DNA of 64,000 nt, from the NCBI GenBank assembly GCA_031412515.1, contig JANODD010000244.1, positions 5,493-69,492 on the forward strand. Direction: 5' to 3'. Below, piece after piece: positions 51,967-61,458 of this stretch. Each line of letters starts with the position of its first letter. The first letter of the stretch is position 1. The notes below the pieces were generated by a model. That model worked only from the letters and a program-made list of their open reading frames with translations. It was not told where the DNA came from and made no database searches. The stretch is from Aureliella sp031412515 (GTDB lineage Bacteria; Planctomycetota; Planctomycetia; Pirellulales; Pirellulaceae). Position numbers and translations under genes: made by a program.

Positions 51967-54900
51967 CTACCAACTGCAGAGCTTCTCAATGGCCGCCGCC
52001 GAACCGTCGCGGAGCCAACCGTCCAGCTGGGCCTGCTCCTTCAATTGCTGGCCCCGCAGAGTGGAGGCAGCAATGAACTGGCAATCAACTTCCGGCAAGG
52101 CAGTCATATCACCCCACAGTTTCTCGAACTGCGAAATTGGAAAAGTATCTTCTTGGCCATTGCCCCAACGTTTCTTCACATCCTTCAAAGTGATGTAAGT
52201 TGGCATGCGGCGACCAAGACGACGGATTGCTTCATCGACAAGCTCCTGATTGTCGAGCATGCCGCGCGACAGACCAAAGACTTCTAACAAGCGGTCGATA
52301 TCGATCCATGTGGTCATCGAATTGTAATACGACAACTTAAATTCATCCTCTTCGTTGGGCATAGCGAGTCCTTCGACCAATCGCACACGACCGTCCACGC
52401 GTGCCAACCCACCACCACGATCTTCAATGCGCCGTGTGATGACTTCAAACGACAAGCAAGCGCCGCTAGTCATATGCAATGCCAGCACATGCGGATCGAT
52501 TGCGGCACCCAGAGTATCAACGTTATGCAATAGCAAGTAACGCAAGCCTGGTTGATCGCGGAGCAGCTTTTGCATCACTCCGTTGCGTAGGAGATTCGGA
52601 ACTTCGTACCAGTGCCCCACTGGATGCAAACATTGCATCGGCAGGTTGTCGACGTAATCGTTCGCTTCGCCCGCTGATCGAGCCCAGTTCAACAGCGCGG
52701 CGCGAACACTTTGCCGCATCTTTTCTTGCTGCTCATCGAGCAACTGCTGCGGCATCTCTTCCCACGCAAAATGAAGATCTCGGACCGTTGGAATCATTCG
52801 CTGTCCGACACTCTTGCCTCGCGACACAATGATCGATCCTGGATATTCGATCGATTTCACTGAGTTACGAATGGGAGCGTCAGTCATATACCCCGTGGTG
52901 ATGATATGCGTCGGATACTTTCCATACAGTTCACCAATCCGCCGGCTTTTGGCCAAGTGCACATCAAGGAAAGTCCTGTGTCGCCCAGCCATCTTGCAGA
53001 ACGGGTGAAGGGCTTTCACCACACCCGCACCTTGCGTCCAGCGACTTCCTACACCAGCCGCTAGTGTCAGCACAGCGACTTGACCTTTCGCCAACGCATC
53101 TTCAGCAGTCTTGACCAAACCTTTCGGCGGAGTGCGACGCGCATCGACAATGTCATCTGGATAGACATCTTCGATCTTTGCCGTCGAAGGCAAACGATTC
53201 TGAGACAGTCCCAAACGTCCACCCAGCAGATCTTCTCGAATCTGTTCATGAGCGATACGATCAAAACCGTTGTCAGCCAGCAACGATTCAACGGTTACAC
53301 TCGCATCCGCTTTATTGTGTGCGACGCCGGGCAGGATCCGCTCTAAAAGGCGCTCTGCCAATTCGTTGTCACCCTGTTCGTTATTCCTGCACAACTGCCC
53401 CACACGCTCCAGTTCTCTGCGCCGCGAAGGGCTGAGCGACTGAATGTCTTTGCGAAGCAAAGCCGGTACGACCAGTTCGTAGTATCCTCGTGGCATCGAC
53501 GTGTCGGACTTCAATTCAGCCGTCGTACCTGCATCGTTAATTGCGAACTCGTACACGACTGGGTCCATCGCAAACGGCAAACTACTCTCTAGTTCACGTT
53601 TGGTACGCAGCATCGTCTGCTCTAACCATGTGGATGCTTCCGCTTTGCAGGCCGGCGCGAATAGAAACCCCATCCCGCCTCCAGCCATTCCGCCCAACAT
53701 CCAAAAGCCCCAAAAGTTGTCACCGTACTGAGCCTTGCACTGCTCGATCAGTGACTCAGTGTAGCGATTCGAGCACCAGGGAATGATTTTTTGCAGGGGT
53801 TCCGCAAAGTTGCGATTAGTCAACTTACCAACCTGCTCGATGTCGCCTTTCTGAAGCGCAGTCGATATCTCATCCAGTACTTGAAGCGCTTCATGTCGAG
53901 CTTTCCATTCGTCTCCGCATCGCAACAGGTACTTCTCGGTAACCATCTCCAAGATGGGTCCAACGTTCTGTGCCATGCCGCCATGCACCAAGACCAACGA
54001 ATCTTGCAGCAGTTGACGCGCTTCGGGGGTTATTTCCTCGCGCGAGTAAACATGATGCCTCGGTAACAATCGACCACGACTAACACCGAACTCAGGGTCA
54101 TTCTCTTCCGCAGTTGAACCAGTGATCAGTTTTATACCGGGCCACACGCCCCCCGAGTCCTGCCACCCGCCACCCGATCCACCGATCCATTCGCCTAAAA
54201 TTGCTCGTGCGGCCACGATTCGTCGATCATCTTCGGCCAGCGTACCTGTTAACTGCGAAACCTGTCCTGTCGCCCGCATGCAAATCGCAATTAACGATCC
54301 CAGTAGATTTGTCGAGACGGCCAATCGCGAGCCCTTGGGAATGTCATTGACGCGACAGACAATCTCAAGGCCGCGGCCCGGTCCAACCAACTTGGTCAGT
54401 ACCGCTTCGATCCCTAAATCGCAACCTTCCATACCGGGCGGAACCAATCCTGATGCAATCACTGCGGCTTTCAACAAACCTAGGTAATCGCGCGCGAAAT
54501 CATAGACTTCGCTGATCGTGCGAACATCGGCAGTAACTTCTAGATCGATACTCGTCAGTCTCAGCACCGGTTCGTCGATCACTCGCAGCGCCGATTCGAT
54601 CGGAGGCTCGGGCAACTTATGTCGGCCTTTGACCGCCAAGTTGATCGAGGCGTTGATAACTTTTGCGCCTTCGGGAAAATCCATTCCCAGAAAAAAAATA
54701 TCGCTCCATCCGCTGTGTGAAAAATCCATTCGAACACTGGTTCGCTCGCGGAGCACGGGGTACTGGCCGTTGGCATCTGCAGCCAACAAACTCGGGCACA
54801 CTCGCAGCGGCAAGTCCTCAGGATGTCCTGTGCGAAACATCCACTGATTCCCCTTCACCGTCCGAACACTTTTGCGAACCTGATCCGCTAAGGTTTGAAA

Positions 54901-55296
54901 AGCAAGCCGATGGTAAGCCGTCGCGAGCGCACTGGACAATGTGATACTTGGTCCGCTCTTTTCCTGTTCGGTCAAAAACTCGCTGATTGCTTCGTAGAAT
55001 CTTCGTGAAAGCAGATTCTCATAACCCGCAAACGGAACGACTCCGCATTCGCGGCCTTGCAGTTCACGCGGCAGATGGAATCGATGAATAGCGTACAAAA
55101 AGAAGAGCGCACGAACGCGTTGGTACAAGTTATCACATTCGCGTCGAAACAAATCCAGCTCCGCGCAGGCGGTCATCAATTGTTCGCGAGACAGCGATCC
55201 GCAGTGTTCATCGAGTGACTGATTGCGGACTGCCGGATCATCCGAGCAGATGATCTCAATCAAAGCAGTTCGTTGAACCGTGGTTTGTTCTGACAT
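51967..55296 (-). CDS. GHMP-type sugar kinase fused to a UDPGP-like nucleotidyltransferase
   Basis: This is a 1109-residue cytoplasmic protein. The N-terminal 170 residues are unassigned. Residues about 170-570 resemble a GHMP kinase of the fucokinase/galactokinase kind: an opening IFFLGMDFPEGAKVINASINLAV, the ATP-loop-like IPKGSRLAVSTNLLGS near residue 322, and GGSGGGWQDSGGVWPGIKLI near 374. Residues about 735-1100 look like a UTP-glucose-1-phosphate uridylyltransferase-type domain, opening VLTLAAGVGSRW with Lys in VVKALHPF. It may phosphorylate a sugar and then activate the sugar-1-phosphate with a nucleotide. Bacteroides FKP has the same two activities in the reverse domain order. The next gene upstream is a second nucleotidyltransferase. 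Confidence 0.65.
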   Translation of the reverse strand: MSEQTTVQRTALIEIICSDDPAVRNQSLDEHCGSLSREQLMTACAELDLFRRECDNLYQRVRALFFLYAIHRFHLPRELQGRECGVVPFAGYENLLSRRFYEAISEFLTEQEKSGPSITLSSALATAYHRLAFQTLADQVRKSVRTVKGNQWMFRTGHPEDLPLRVCPSLLAADANGQYPVLRERTSVRMDFSHSGWSDIFFLGMDFPEGAKVINASINLAVKGRHKLPEPPIESALRVIDEPVLRLTSIDLEVTADVRTISEVYDFARDYLGLLKAAVIASGLVPPGMEGCDLGIEAVLTKLVGPGRGLEIVCRVNDIPKGSRLAVSTNLLGSLIAICMRATGQVSQLTGTLAEDDRRIVAARAILGEWIGGSGGGWQDSGGVWPGIKLITGSTAEENDPEFGVSRGRLLPRHHVYSREEITPEARQLLQDSLVLVHGGMAQNVGPILEMVTEKYLLRCGDEWKARHEALQVLDEISTALQKGDIEQVGKLTNRNFAEPLQKIIPWCSNRYTESLIEQCKAQYGDNFWGFWMLGGMAGGGMGFLFAPACKAEASTWLEQTMLRTKRELESSLPFAMDPVVYEFAINDAGTTAELKSDTSMPRGYYELVVPALLRKDIQSLSPSRRRELERVGQLCRNNEQGDNELAERLLERILPGVAHNKADASVTVESLLADNGFDRIAHEQIREDLLGGRLGLSQNRLPSTAKIEDVYPDDIVDARRTPPKGLVKTAEDALAKGQVAVLTLAAGVGSRWTQGAGVVKALHPFCKMAGRHRTFLDVHLAKSRRIGELYGKYPTHIITTGYMTDAPIRNSVKSIEYPGSIIVSRGKSVGQRMIPTVRDLHFAWEEMPQQLLDEQQEKMRQSVRAALLNWARSAGEANDYVDNLPMQCLHPVGHWYEVPNLLRNGVMQKLLRDQPGLRYLLLHNVDTLGAAIDPHVLALHMTSGACLSFEVITRRIEDRGGGLARVDGRVRLVEGLAMPNEEDEFKLSYYNSMTTWIDIDRLLEVFGLSRGMLDNQELVDEAIRRLGRRMPTYITLKDVKKRWGNGQEDTFPISQFEKLWGDMTALPEVDCQFIAASTLRGQQLKEQAQLDGWLRDGSAAAIEKLCSW

Positions 55297-55304
55297 GTTC
55301 TTTT

Positions 55305-55412
55305 ACGTAGGATGGGACCATTTGTCCCATCCCCCTTTTTCTTTGTTCGACTTAATCTCACATCCAAAATTAACTCGCAGGTAGCTCGGGACAAATGGTC
55401 CCAAGCTACGTA
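55305..55412. repeat. Family F inverted repeat between the sugar-activation genes
   Basis: TACGTAGGATGGGACC / GGACAAATGGTCCCAAGC arms (55313-55331 and 55388-55405) form an inverted pair, ending GCTACGTA. Each arm holds the palindrome GGGACCATTTGTCCC. It fills the whole gap between the two minus-strand genes. Confidence 0.65.
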
Positions 55413-55433
55413 CCAGACAAGCTACAAACGAAA

Positions 55434-56273
55434 CTAATTCTTCGCGAGTAATTCAAGCAACTCAGTCAACACTCGGTCGCGATCATCCCCAGAAAGTGCA
55501 ATGGCCAACTGGGCAATCAGCAAACCATATTTCTCGCCGATGTTATAACGCACTCCTTGAAGCTCCGTCGCCAAAAAACGTTCCATTTGCGCGAGCTGAT
55601 GAAGTGAGGTGGTCAGGTTAGCATTCTCACCGGGCTTTAGCTGATTCACCGACTTGTCGAGCAGGTCAAAAATCGTTGGCGTTAGAACATGGATGCCGAA
55701 CAAGCACAAGTAATGTCCGGCACGCTGACCTGCCACGATCAGATTTTGTTCAGCGATGGTTGGCGTTGGCTTTTCAAGAAACATATTGACTTCGTACAGG
55801 CAAGTCGCGCGAGGTACGGGGCGGCCTCCGATAGCTCCAAAGAATGCCAACTGATTTTCTCGCGTCGGTTGCACCGCTGACACGGAACATTGTTCGCGCC
55901 GGGCGACATCCACCAACTGCGCCGCGCAAGATTTGTGCATCTTGCTGACATAAGAGTGGTCGCTGACCATATGCAAGAAGGCATCGCCATTGCAAAACTC
56001 CCGAGCTCTCAATAACGCGTCGCCGTAACCACGCGGCGCGCTCTGTTCGAAGAATGTCAGCTTCGGCGTTGCACCGCCAAGCGACTGACGGTAGCGATCT
56101 TGTTCACCAGGTCGGATGATGATCGCGACTTCGTCAATACCCGCGCCGGTAACTTCGTCGAGCAATAAATCGAGTGCGGTCCGAACTTCGCCGTTTCGGT
56201 CGACGACCGTTTGCAGTGGTAAGTGTGACTGGCTCTTTCCAGCCGCAGTGATAATCGCTTTGTTAATTTGCAT
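55434..56273 (-). CDS. Nucleotidyltransferase-fold protein (GalU-like) with atypical start loop
   Basis: This is a 279-residue protein of the sugar-1-phosphate nucleotidyltransferase fold. Present are the N-terminal strand (KAIITAAGKS), a DHSY-type metal/substrate region (LHMVSDHSYVSK), the catalytic-Lys motif FLEKPTPT and a GEKYGLLIAQLAIAL end as in GalU. The normal G-x-G-T-R loop after AAG is missing: the sequence reads AAGKSQSHLPLQTVVD, so nucleotide binding may be altered. It could activate the sugar-1-phosphate made by the kinase domain of the downstream fusion protein, or act as a regulatory partner. Length fits GalU (about 290). Confidence 0.65.
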   Translation of the reverse strand: MQINKAIITAAGKSQSHLPLQTVVDRNGEVRTALDLLLDEVTGAGIDEVAIIIRPGEQDRYRQSLGGATPKLTFFEQSAPRGYGDALLRAREFCNGDAFLHMVSDHSYVSKMHKSCAAQLVDVARREQCSVSAVQPTRENQLAFFGAIGGRPVPRATCLYEVNMFLEKPTPTIAEQNLIVAGQRAGHYLCLFGIHVLTPTIFDLLDKSVNQLKPGENANLTTSLHQLAQMERFLATELQGVRYNIGEKYGLLIAQLAIALSGDDRDRVLTELLELLAKN

Positions 56274-56588
56274 AAGCTTTGACGGTTCCAGGCGATTGTT
56301 TTTAAAGTTGACTTACGGAGCCCCTCCCTAGGATGTAATGAGTCTAAACATAACGAGTAAAATGTAAACTCGGCGCGGGCTAGGGATTTGTAACTAGCCC
56401 ACGAATGGCACAAATTGCCGGTCGTTTTGAATTCAACTGACGTGTGGTCGAGTGCGTTGGGTAAATTCACAAGTCGCGAAGTAAAATCGACAGCTACCTG
56501 AAGTTTAAAGTGAACGCGCGGCGAGGGAGGCAAAGATATTGTAAGCGAGTTTGTGAGTAAGCGTGATTGCACAATACGGACTTGTGCC
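56274..56588. other. Intergenic region, no gene seen
   Basis: The stretch has no supported gene, repeat or clear hairpin. The start of the nucleotidyltransferase gene at 56273 implies that its promoter lies within, on the minus strand. Confidence 0.4.
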
Positions 56589-57887
56589 TCAGCCAAACAG
56601 TTTCTCAACTGGTTTGCCGTCGTGGGCGACTTTGAATGGGCGACCTGTTGGAGATATGATCTCTTGGTCTAAGGGAAGCCCAAGGGCAGTGGCGATGGTA
56701 GCGTTGAAGTCCGCTGGAGATACGCCATCTTTATCAACGGAATGGCCAGCCGCATCGGATGCACCGTACATCTGGCCTCCTTGTATACCGCCGCCTGCTA
56801 ACGCAACTGAAAACGCAGCAGGATGATGGTCGCGGCCAGCGTTGTAGTTGAGCTCCGGTGATCTTCCGAATTCAGTCGCCAGAACGACAAGCGTTTCTTC
56901 AAGCAAACCAGAAGCGGCAAGGTCCTTGAGTAAATTGCCGAGGCCGCGATCTAGCACTCCACCACGACCAGGCATTGCGCCGGGGCCATAGATGCTGTTG
57001 TGCATGTCCCAGCCACCACACGAAACTTCTACACAGCGAACGTTGCTTTCGATCAAGCGGCGAGCGAGCAAGCAACCCTGGCCAAACGGATCTCGACCAT
57101 AACGATCTCGGTCTTCGTTCTTCTCTTGATTCAGGTCAAAAGCCTTGAGTTCACCGCTCGAAAGTAAACTGGTCGCTTCAGCATAAAAATCGGTATACGA
57201 TTTAATTTCGCGGCTCTTAAATTTCTCTTGAAACTTGCGATCGAACTTGCTGATCAAGTCAACTCGTTTTTCGAATGACTCAAGGGTTAAGTACTGCGGT
57301 GCGGTGGTGTTTTCTAAACCTCGATTGGCGTCGGCAATCGGAAGGGGACTATAAGTTGGATCGAGAAAACCAGCGGCTGGGTGGCGAGCCGGTGCGCCGA
57401 TAAGAACCGTGTCGGGAAGTGATTTGCTTTGACGGCCGCGAAAACGCTGAATCCAAGGACCGATAGATGGATGACGCTCAGTTGCGATCTCTTCGTAACT
57501 GGTCCGCATCAAGTACTCGCCGTCCTCGTGATCAGCAGTCTGAGTTGACATGGACCGAATGACAGCCAGTCGATCAAATTGACCGGCTATAGTGGGCAAG
57601 AATTGACTGATCTGTAGACCGGGGACATTAGTTGGTATGCCCCGCGTTTCACCCTGGTTCGCATGACCTGGCTTGAGGTCAAAGGTGTCGAGATGAGTCA
57701 TCCCGCCATTCATGAACAGATAAATCAGTCGCTTGGCGCGGCCACCTAATGCATTTGGAGTTGCGGGCGCCGCAGCCACAACTCGGTCGAGCGTGGGAAA
57801 AAGGGTGACACCGAGCAGACCCTTGGCAGCTTTTTCCAGGAAGGCGCGGCGCTCGGTTGGGTCGAGCTTTGCGGCGAGTTCGTTCAT
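56589..57887 (-). CDS. DUF1501 protein, Tat-exported
   Basis: This is a 432-residue protein of the DUF1501 (alkaline-phosphatase-like fold) family. The N-terminal TERRAFLEKAAKGLLG looks like a Tat signal. Family motifs in order are YLFMNGGMTHLDTFDLKP, RSMSTQTADHEDGEYLMRTS, ASGLLEETLVVLATEFGRSP and AGRDHHPAAFSVALAGGGI. Length is normal and the gene is intact. DUF1501 genes in planctomycetes typically pair with DUF1549/DUF1553 genes, as here 200 bp away on the same strand. The pair is thought to act on sulfated or otherwise complex substrates at the envelope; the reaction is not established. Confidence 0.85.
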   Translation of the reverse strand: MNELAAKLDPTERRAFLEKAAKGLLGVTLFPTLDRVVAAAPATPNALGGRAKRLIYLFMNGGMTHLDTFDLKPGHANQGETRGIPTNVPGLQISQFLPTIAGQFDRLAVIRSMSTQTADHEDGEYLMRTSYEEIATERHPSIGPWIQRFRGRQSKSLPDTVLIGAPARHPAAGFLDPTYSPLPIADANRGLENTTAPQYLTLESFEKRVDLISKFDRKFQEKFKSREIKSYTDFYAEATSLLSSGELKAFDLNQEKNEDRDRYGRDPFGQGCLLARRLIESNVRCVEVSCGGWDMHNSIYGPGAMPGRGGVLDRGLGNLLKDLAASGLLEETLVVLATEFGRSPELNYNAGRDHHPAAFSVALAGGGIQGGQMYGASDAAGHSVDKDGVSPADFNATIATALGLPLDQEIISPTGRPFKVAHDGKPVEKLFG

Positions 57888-57917
57888 GGGTAATCTCTGC
57901 GTTGGAGGGTGTTTAAA

Positions 57918-58065
57918 GTGGCGTATGCTTCCAGCTTGCGATAGTTAAGTGGCATATGCTTTTATCTTGCGATGATAGACCAGTAACTATGCTCCGAGCT
58001 TGCGATAGGTCGAATATCGCAAGCTGGAAGCATCTTAAGAATCGCAAGCTGGAAGCATACGCCAC
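57918..58065. repeat. Family D array with perfect outer arms
   Basis: GTGGCGTATGCTTCCAGCTTGCGAT (57918-57942) is exactly inverted at 58041-58065. Between them are two further degraded forward copies (around 57953 and 57988) and one inverse copy (58018-58033). This is the most complete family D array in the window, lying between the DUF1501 and DUF1549 genes. Confidence 0.75.
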
Positions 58066-58088
58066 TTCCTGGAAGCCTAGGCTACGGG

Positions 58089-61000
58089 TTACTGAACAAA
58101 CAAAAACTCTCGGGTGTTGACTAACGACCAGACGACGTTCCCGTAGCCGGCGACGCCGGTGCGTTTGACTTCTTCGACGGCGATCTGCGATTCTTCGGCG
58201 GTTGGTACGCGGTTTAAGATTGTCATGAACATCGCTTTCACACCGTTTGCCACATCGTCGCGCTTGGCGATATTGCCATAGATCGTTGAATCTTTCTCTA
58301 GCAGCATGTGAGTGATCGGGCCGTTGAACATGAAGAGCACTTGAGGCACAGAGCCACTTGTTGATGAGGCTGAGATCAGTTCGCGATCAGATTGCCCGAA
58401 GACGCGGAGGAAATGGTTCGGAGGAACCGGCGATGGCAATTCAGAAGCGCGGGCAATCAACACACCTTTGTAGAGGTACTTTTTCTGGCGCTTCGACTTG
58501 TTGCTTTCCGCTTGATTCATGGCGCGCTCGGCTTTGAGGATCTCTTCTGCGCTAGTTGAATTCAGGTCGACGTCCATCGGCGTGGTGACCAGCTCGGCCG
58601 GCATCTCGCGATACTCAAAAGGATTTGGAGAAGCGAGCGTAACGAATGAGTCCCAGACTTGTTCGGCGGTCATGCGGCGCAGCACTGGTCCGGGGAAGTG
58701 ATAAGGCTGGCCAGTTTGCAGTTCGTCAAAACAAGCCTGACGTTGATAGGTTTCCGAATGGTAGATGACTCGCAAAAACTCTTTCATGTCAAAGCCAAGC
58801 GTTTTCATTTCAGTTTCGAGGAAAGTCATCAGTGCTGGATTCTCGGCAACTGTCGAATCCATCATGTCATCGACGGGTTCAATTTGACCGATACCAAAGC
58901 ACTGTTTCCACAAACGATTGGCTAGCGTCAAAGCGAAGCGAGGGTTGTCTTTTTGAACGACCCAACGTGCAAAACCTTGACGAGGCGATTCGTTCTTGCC
59001 CAATGAAACAGGTTTGCCAAAAAGGACTTTGGGTTCAACCACATCGTTGGGCTTCGCGTCTGGGTAACCGTAGTCTTTGGGCAATCTTATTTTTACATCG
59101 GCTTGATCGTTGACCATCATACGGTTGTAAGTCAACATTCGCTCAAAGCGATAGTAGTTGTTGCGGCGGTCTTCTTCCTCTTGCTCGATCGCATAAAAGT
59201 CCTCTTTCAATCGCTCGTTCGGATTATCTTTGAAAAACCGCGAATCCGTCGCGCCGGCTTGTCCTTTCGTTCCGATCGTAAAGGCAGCCATCTGATAAAA
59301 CTCTTTTTGAGTCCAACGATCAAACGGATGGTTGTGGCACTGCGCACAGCCAATGCGAGTGCCGAGGAAAATGCGAATGGTGTTGTTCATATTGTCGAGC
59401 GGCATGTTGGCATCGCGCTGAAGATATCCGGTTGCTGGATTTTTCCAGATCAATCCGTCCGCGGTCAGCATCTCGTAGACCATGCGATTCCATGGCTTGT
59501 TTTCGGCCAACGATTGCTTGATCCATTGCCGATAGTGATCGCCTTTGACGTTACCATTTAAATTGTCGGTGTAGCGAAGGACGTCGGCCCAGTAGTTGAA
59601 AAAATGGCTTGCGTAACCGTCTGATCCGAGCAATTGATCGATCAGTTTCGAACGCTTATCTGGGTCCTTCGAAGTCAAGAACAAAGCGGTCTGGGAGAAG
59701 GATGGAATGGTTCCTGTCACATCGAGATAGATGCGTCGGACAAATTGCTCGTCGGTGGTTTTGGGATTAGGTTGAACGTTGAATTTTTTGTAGTTGGCGG
59801 CGATCAAGTTATCGATCTTGCCAGCCGCTTCGCGAACATGAGCCAGTTTTGCGGGAGAGACTGCTTTGCTGCCGTAGACAAACTTTGGTTCGTCATCGTC
59901 CTTCCTGGCTTCTTCTTTCTTTTTATCTTTGTCGGACTTTTTCTTTTCAGGTTCAGGGGTCAGCTTTCGGACGGCGGCAAGGTCTGCCCGCGATTCGTCC
60001 ACCTTCTTCAGTTTCTGATAACTCTTACTGCGTCCTTGATAGGCAGGAACCAGTTTGTCATCCAAGTCGATGGCTTTTGTGAAATCCTGCACAGCCAAAT
60101 CGTGCTTGTCGAGTCCCTGCTGCGCATATCCACGTGAGCAGTAGGCGACCGCGTCGGAGTCTCTAATGGCAATGGCTCGATCGAAACAAGCGATCGCTTT
60201 GGCAAACCGTTCGGCATTCAAGTGCACCGATCCTTGAAGCAAATGGACTCGAGCGAATTTTGGATTTATCTTTTGTGCAGAATCCAGGTCAGCTTGAGCC
60301 TTGCCTGCGTCTTTCATCAGCGAGTACAGATAAGCTCGATCGCAAAGCGCCTCGACAAAGTCAGGCTTCATACGCAGGGCTGCTTCGATGTCCTGAGCGG
60401 CTCCTTTGAAGTCACCCTTAGCCAACAGTGCAGCCGCGCGGCGTTCGAGCATGGCAGGATCTTTCGCCCCCAACCCAACCGCTTTTTCGTGGTCTTTGAT
60501 GGCCTGATCCAAGTTTTTCTTTGATGCGTGAGCGGCGCCGCGAAGACTGTAAGCTTGAGCGTTGTTGGCATCGGCGTTGATCGCACGATTCGCGCTTTGG
60601 ATGGCTTTGTCAAACTCTTGACGTTCGAGGTAAGCGAGAGCTCGGATACAATGTGCTTCGACGTGGTCGTTTTTTTCAAGGGTCGCAAAGTAAGCGTTGT
60701 CGATCGTTTTGAGAAATTCACCGCGACGGTAGAACATCGACGCCTTTTGGTAAAAAGTATCCGCCCGGGTAGCGACTGCAGCGGCGTCGCGTGGGCTTTG
60801 GGCGAGTGCAAGGTCGAGATCCTTCATGGCATCATCGAATTGCCCTTTGCCATCTTTGGCGATGGCGCTTACCAAGTAGGACGCCGCGTATTTGGGCTCG
60901 ATTTCCATAGCTTTTTTGCAAGTCGCGATGGCTGCGTCCCACCGTCCCGCAGTGACTTCTTGCCGAGCTTGCGCAACGATCGGCTCCATCTTTAACTCCA

Positions 61001-61139
61001 TCTCCGTTTTCGGAGGAGGAGCGTTTACCGCAGGGGCTTGACCAAAAATGTGACGACTAATTGGGAGCAGAAACAAAACCGAAAACGTAACTCGAAGAAT
61101 TCGAATACGAACTGACGAACACAGTGTGTGTTTGTGCAT
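58089..61139 (-). CDS. TPR-DUF1549-DUF1553 protein
   Basis: This is a 1016-residue exported protein. A signal peptide ends near residue 34. Residues about 50-390 are a run of about ten TPR repeats (for example AIATCKKAMEIEPKYAASYL; AIACFDRAIAIRDSDAVAYC). A Lys/Glu linker (KKKSDKDKKKEEARKDDDE) follows, then DUF1549 (about 430-640, including GTRIGCAQCHNHPFDRW) and DUF1553 (about 700-980). DUF1549/1553 are envelope proteins abundant in planctomycetes, often with a cytochrome-like region; the TPR front is an uncommon addition. The single CAQCH could bind haem c, but this is not shown. It pairs with the downstream DUF1501 gene. Confidence 0.82.
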   Translation of the reverse strand: MHKHTLCSSVRIRILRVTFSVLFLLPISRHIFGQAPAVNAPPPKTEMELKMEPIVAQARQEVTAGRWDAAIATCKKAMEIEPKYAASYLVSAIAKDGKGQFDDAMKDLDLALAQSPRDAAAVATRADTFYQKASMFYRRGEFLKTIDNAYFATLEKNDHVEAHCIRALAYLERQEFDKAIQSANRAINADANNAQAYSLRGAAHASKKNLDQAIKDHEKAVGLGAKDPAMLERRAAALLAKGDFKGAAQDIEAALRMKPDFVEALCDRAYLYSLMKDAGKAQADLDSAQKINPKFARVHLLQGSVHLNAERFAKAIACFDRAIAIRDSDAVAYCSRGYAQQGLDKHDLAVQDFTKAIDLDDKLVPAYQGRSKSYQKLKKVDESRADLAAVRKLTPEPEKKKSDKDKKKEEARKDDDEPKFVYGSKAVSPAKLAHVREAAGKIDNLIAANYKKFNVQPNPKTTDEQFVRRIYLDVTGTIPSFSQTALFLTSKDPDKRSKLIDQLLGSDGYASHFFNYWADVLRYTDNLNGNVKGDHYRQWIKQSLAENKPWNRMVYEMLTADGLIWKNPATGYLQRDANMPLDNMNNTIRIFLGTRIGCAQCHNHPFDRWTQKEFYQMAAFTIGTKGQAGATDSRFFKDNPNERLKEDFYAIEQEEEDRRNNYYRFERMLTYNRMMVNDQADVKIRLPKDYGYPDAKPNDVVEPKVLFGKPVSLGKNESPRQGFARWVVQKDNPRFALTLANRLWKQCFGIGQIEPVDDMMDSTVAENPALMTFLETEMKTLGFDMKEFLRVIYHSETYQRQACFDELQTGQPYHFPGPVLRRMTAEQVWDSFVTLASPNPFEYREMPAELVTTPMDVDLNSTSAEEILKAERAMNQAESNKSKRQKKYLYKGVLIARASELPSPVPPNHFLRVFGQSDRELISASSTSGSVPQVLFMFNGPITHMLLEKDSTIYGNIAKRDDVANGVKAMFMTILNRVPTAEESQIAVEEVKRTGVAGYGNVVWSLVNTREFLFVQ

Positions 61140-61458
61140 CTGTCGCCCTGTTTGAAAAGATGGTCAGGCGTGGCGTCGCCAATGTTTCGATTGCGAGTAG
61201 TCGTGCGATGAGGTGTTTGCGCGGTGCAAGTCGGCGCTTAGTTTATGATCATAGCGTTAATCGGTGATTATAAGCTGCACAAAAACAAAGATTATTACAA
61301 ACTATTTGCGGTGAGTGCCCAACAGGATTGGGTAGCCGCAGTCAAATTGAACTTCAATAGCTCTTACTGCTCGAAACTAGATTACGTACAAATCTGTGAA
61401 CAGTTTCTTCAAGCGAAGTTGGGGAAGTCTGGAGCAAGATTCCACATCCATCGGTTTG
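61140..61458. other. Intergenic region, no gene seen
   Basis: The AT-rich stretch upstream of the TPR-DUF1549 gene contains no supported gene, repeat or clear hairpin. It should contain that gene's promoter on the minus strand. Confidence 0.4.

Noticed and set aside
58089..61139. Cytochrome c based on CAQCH
   Set aside because: A single motif inside DUF1549 is common in the family and gives no proof of haem binding, so only the possibility is noted.
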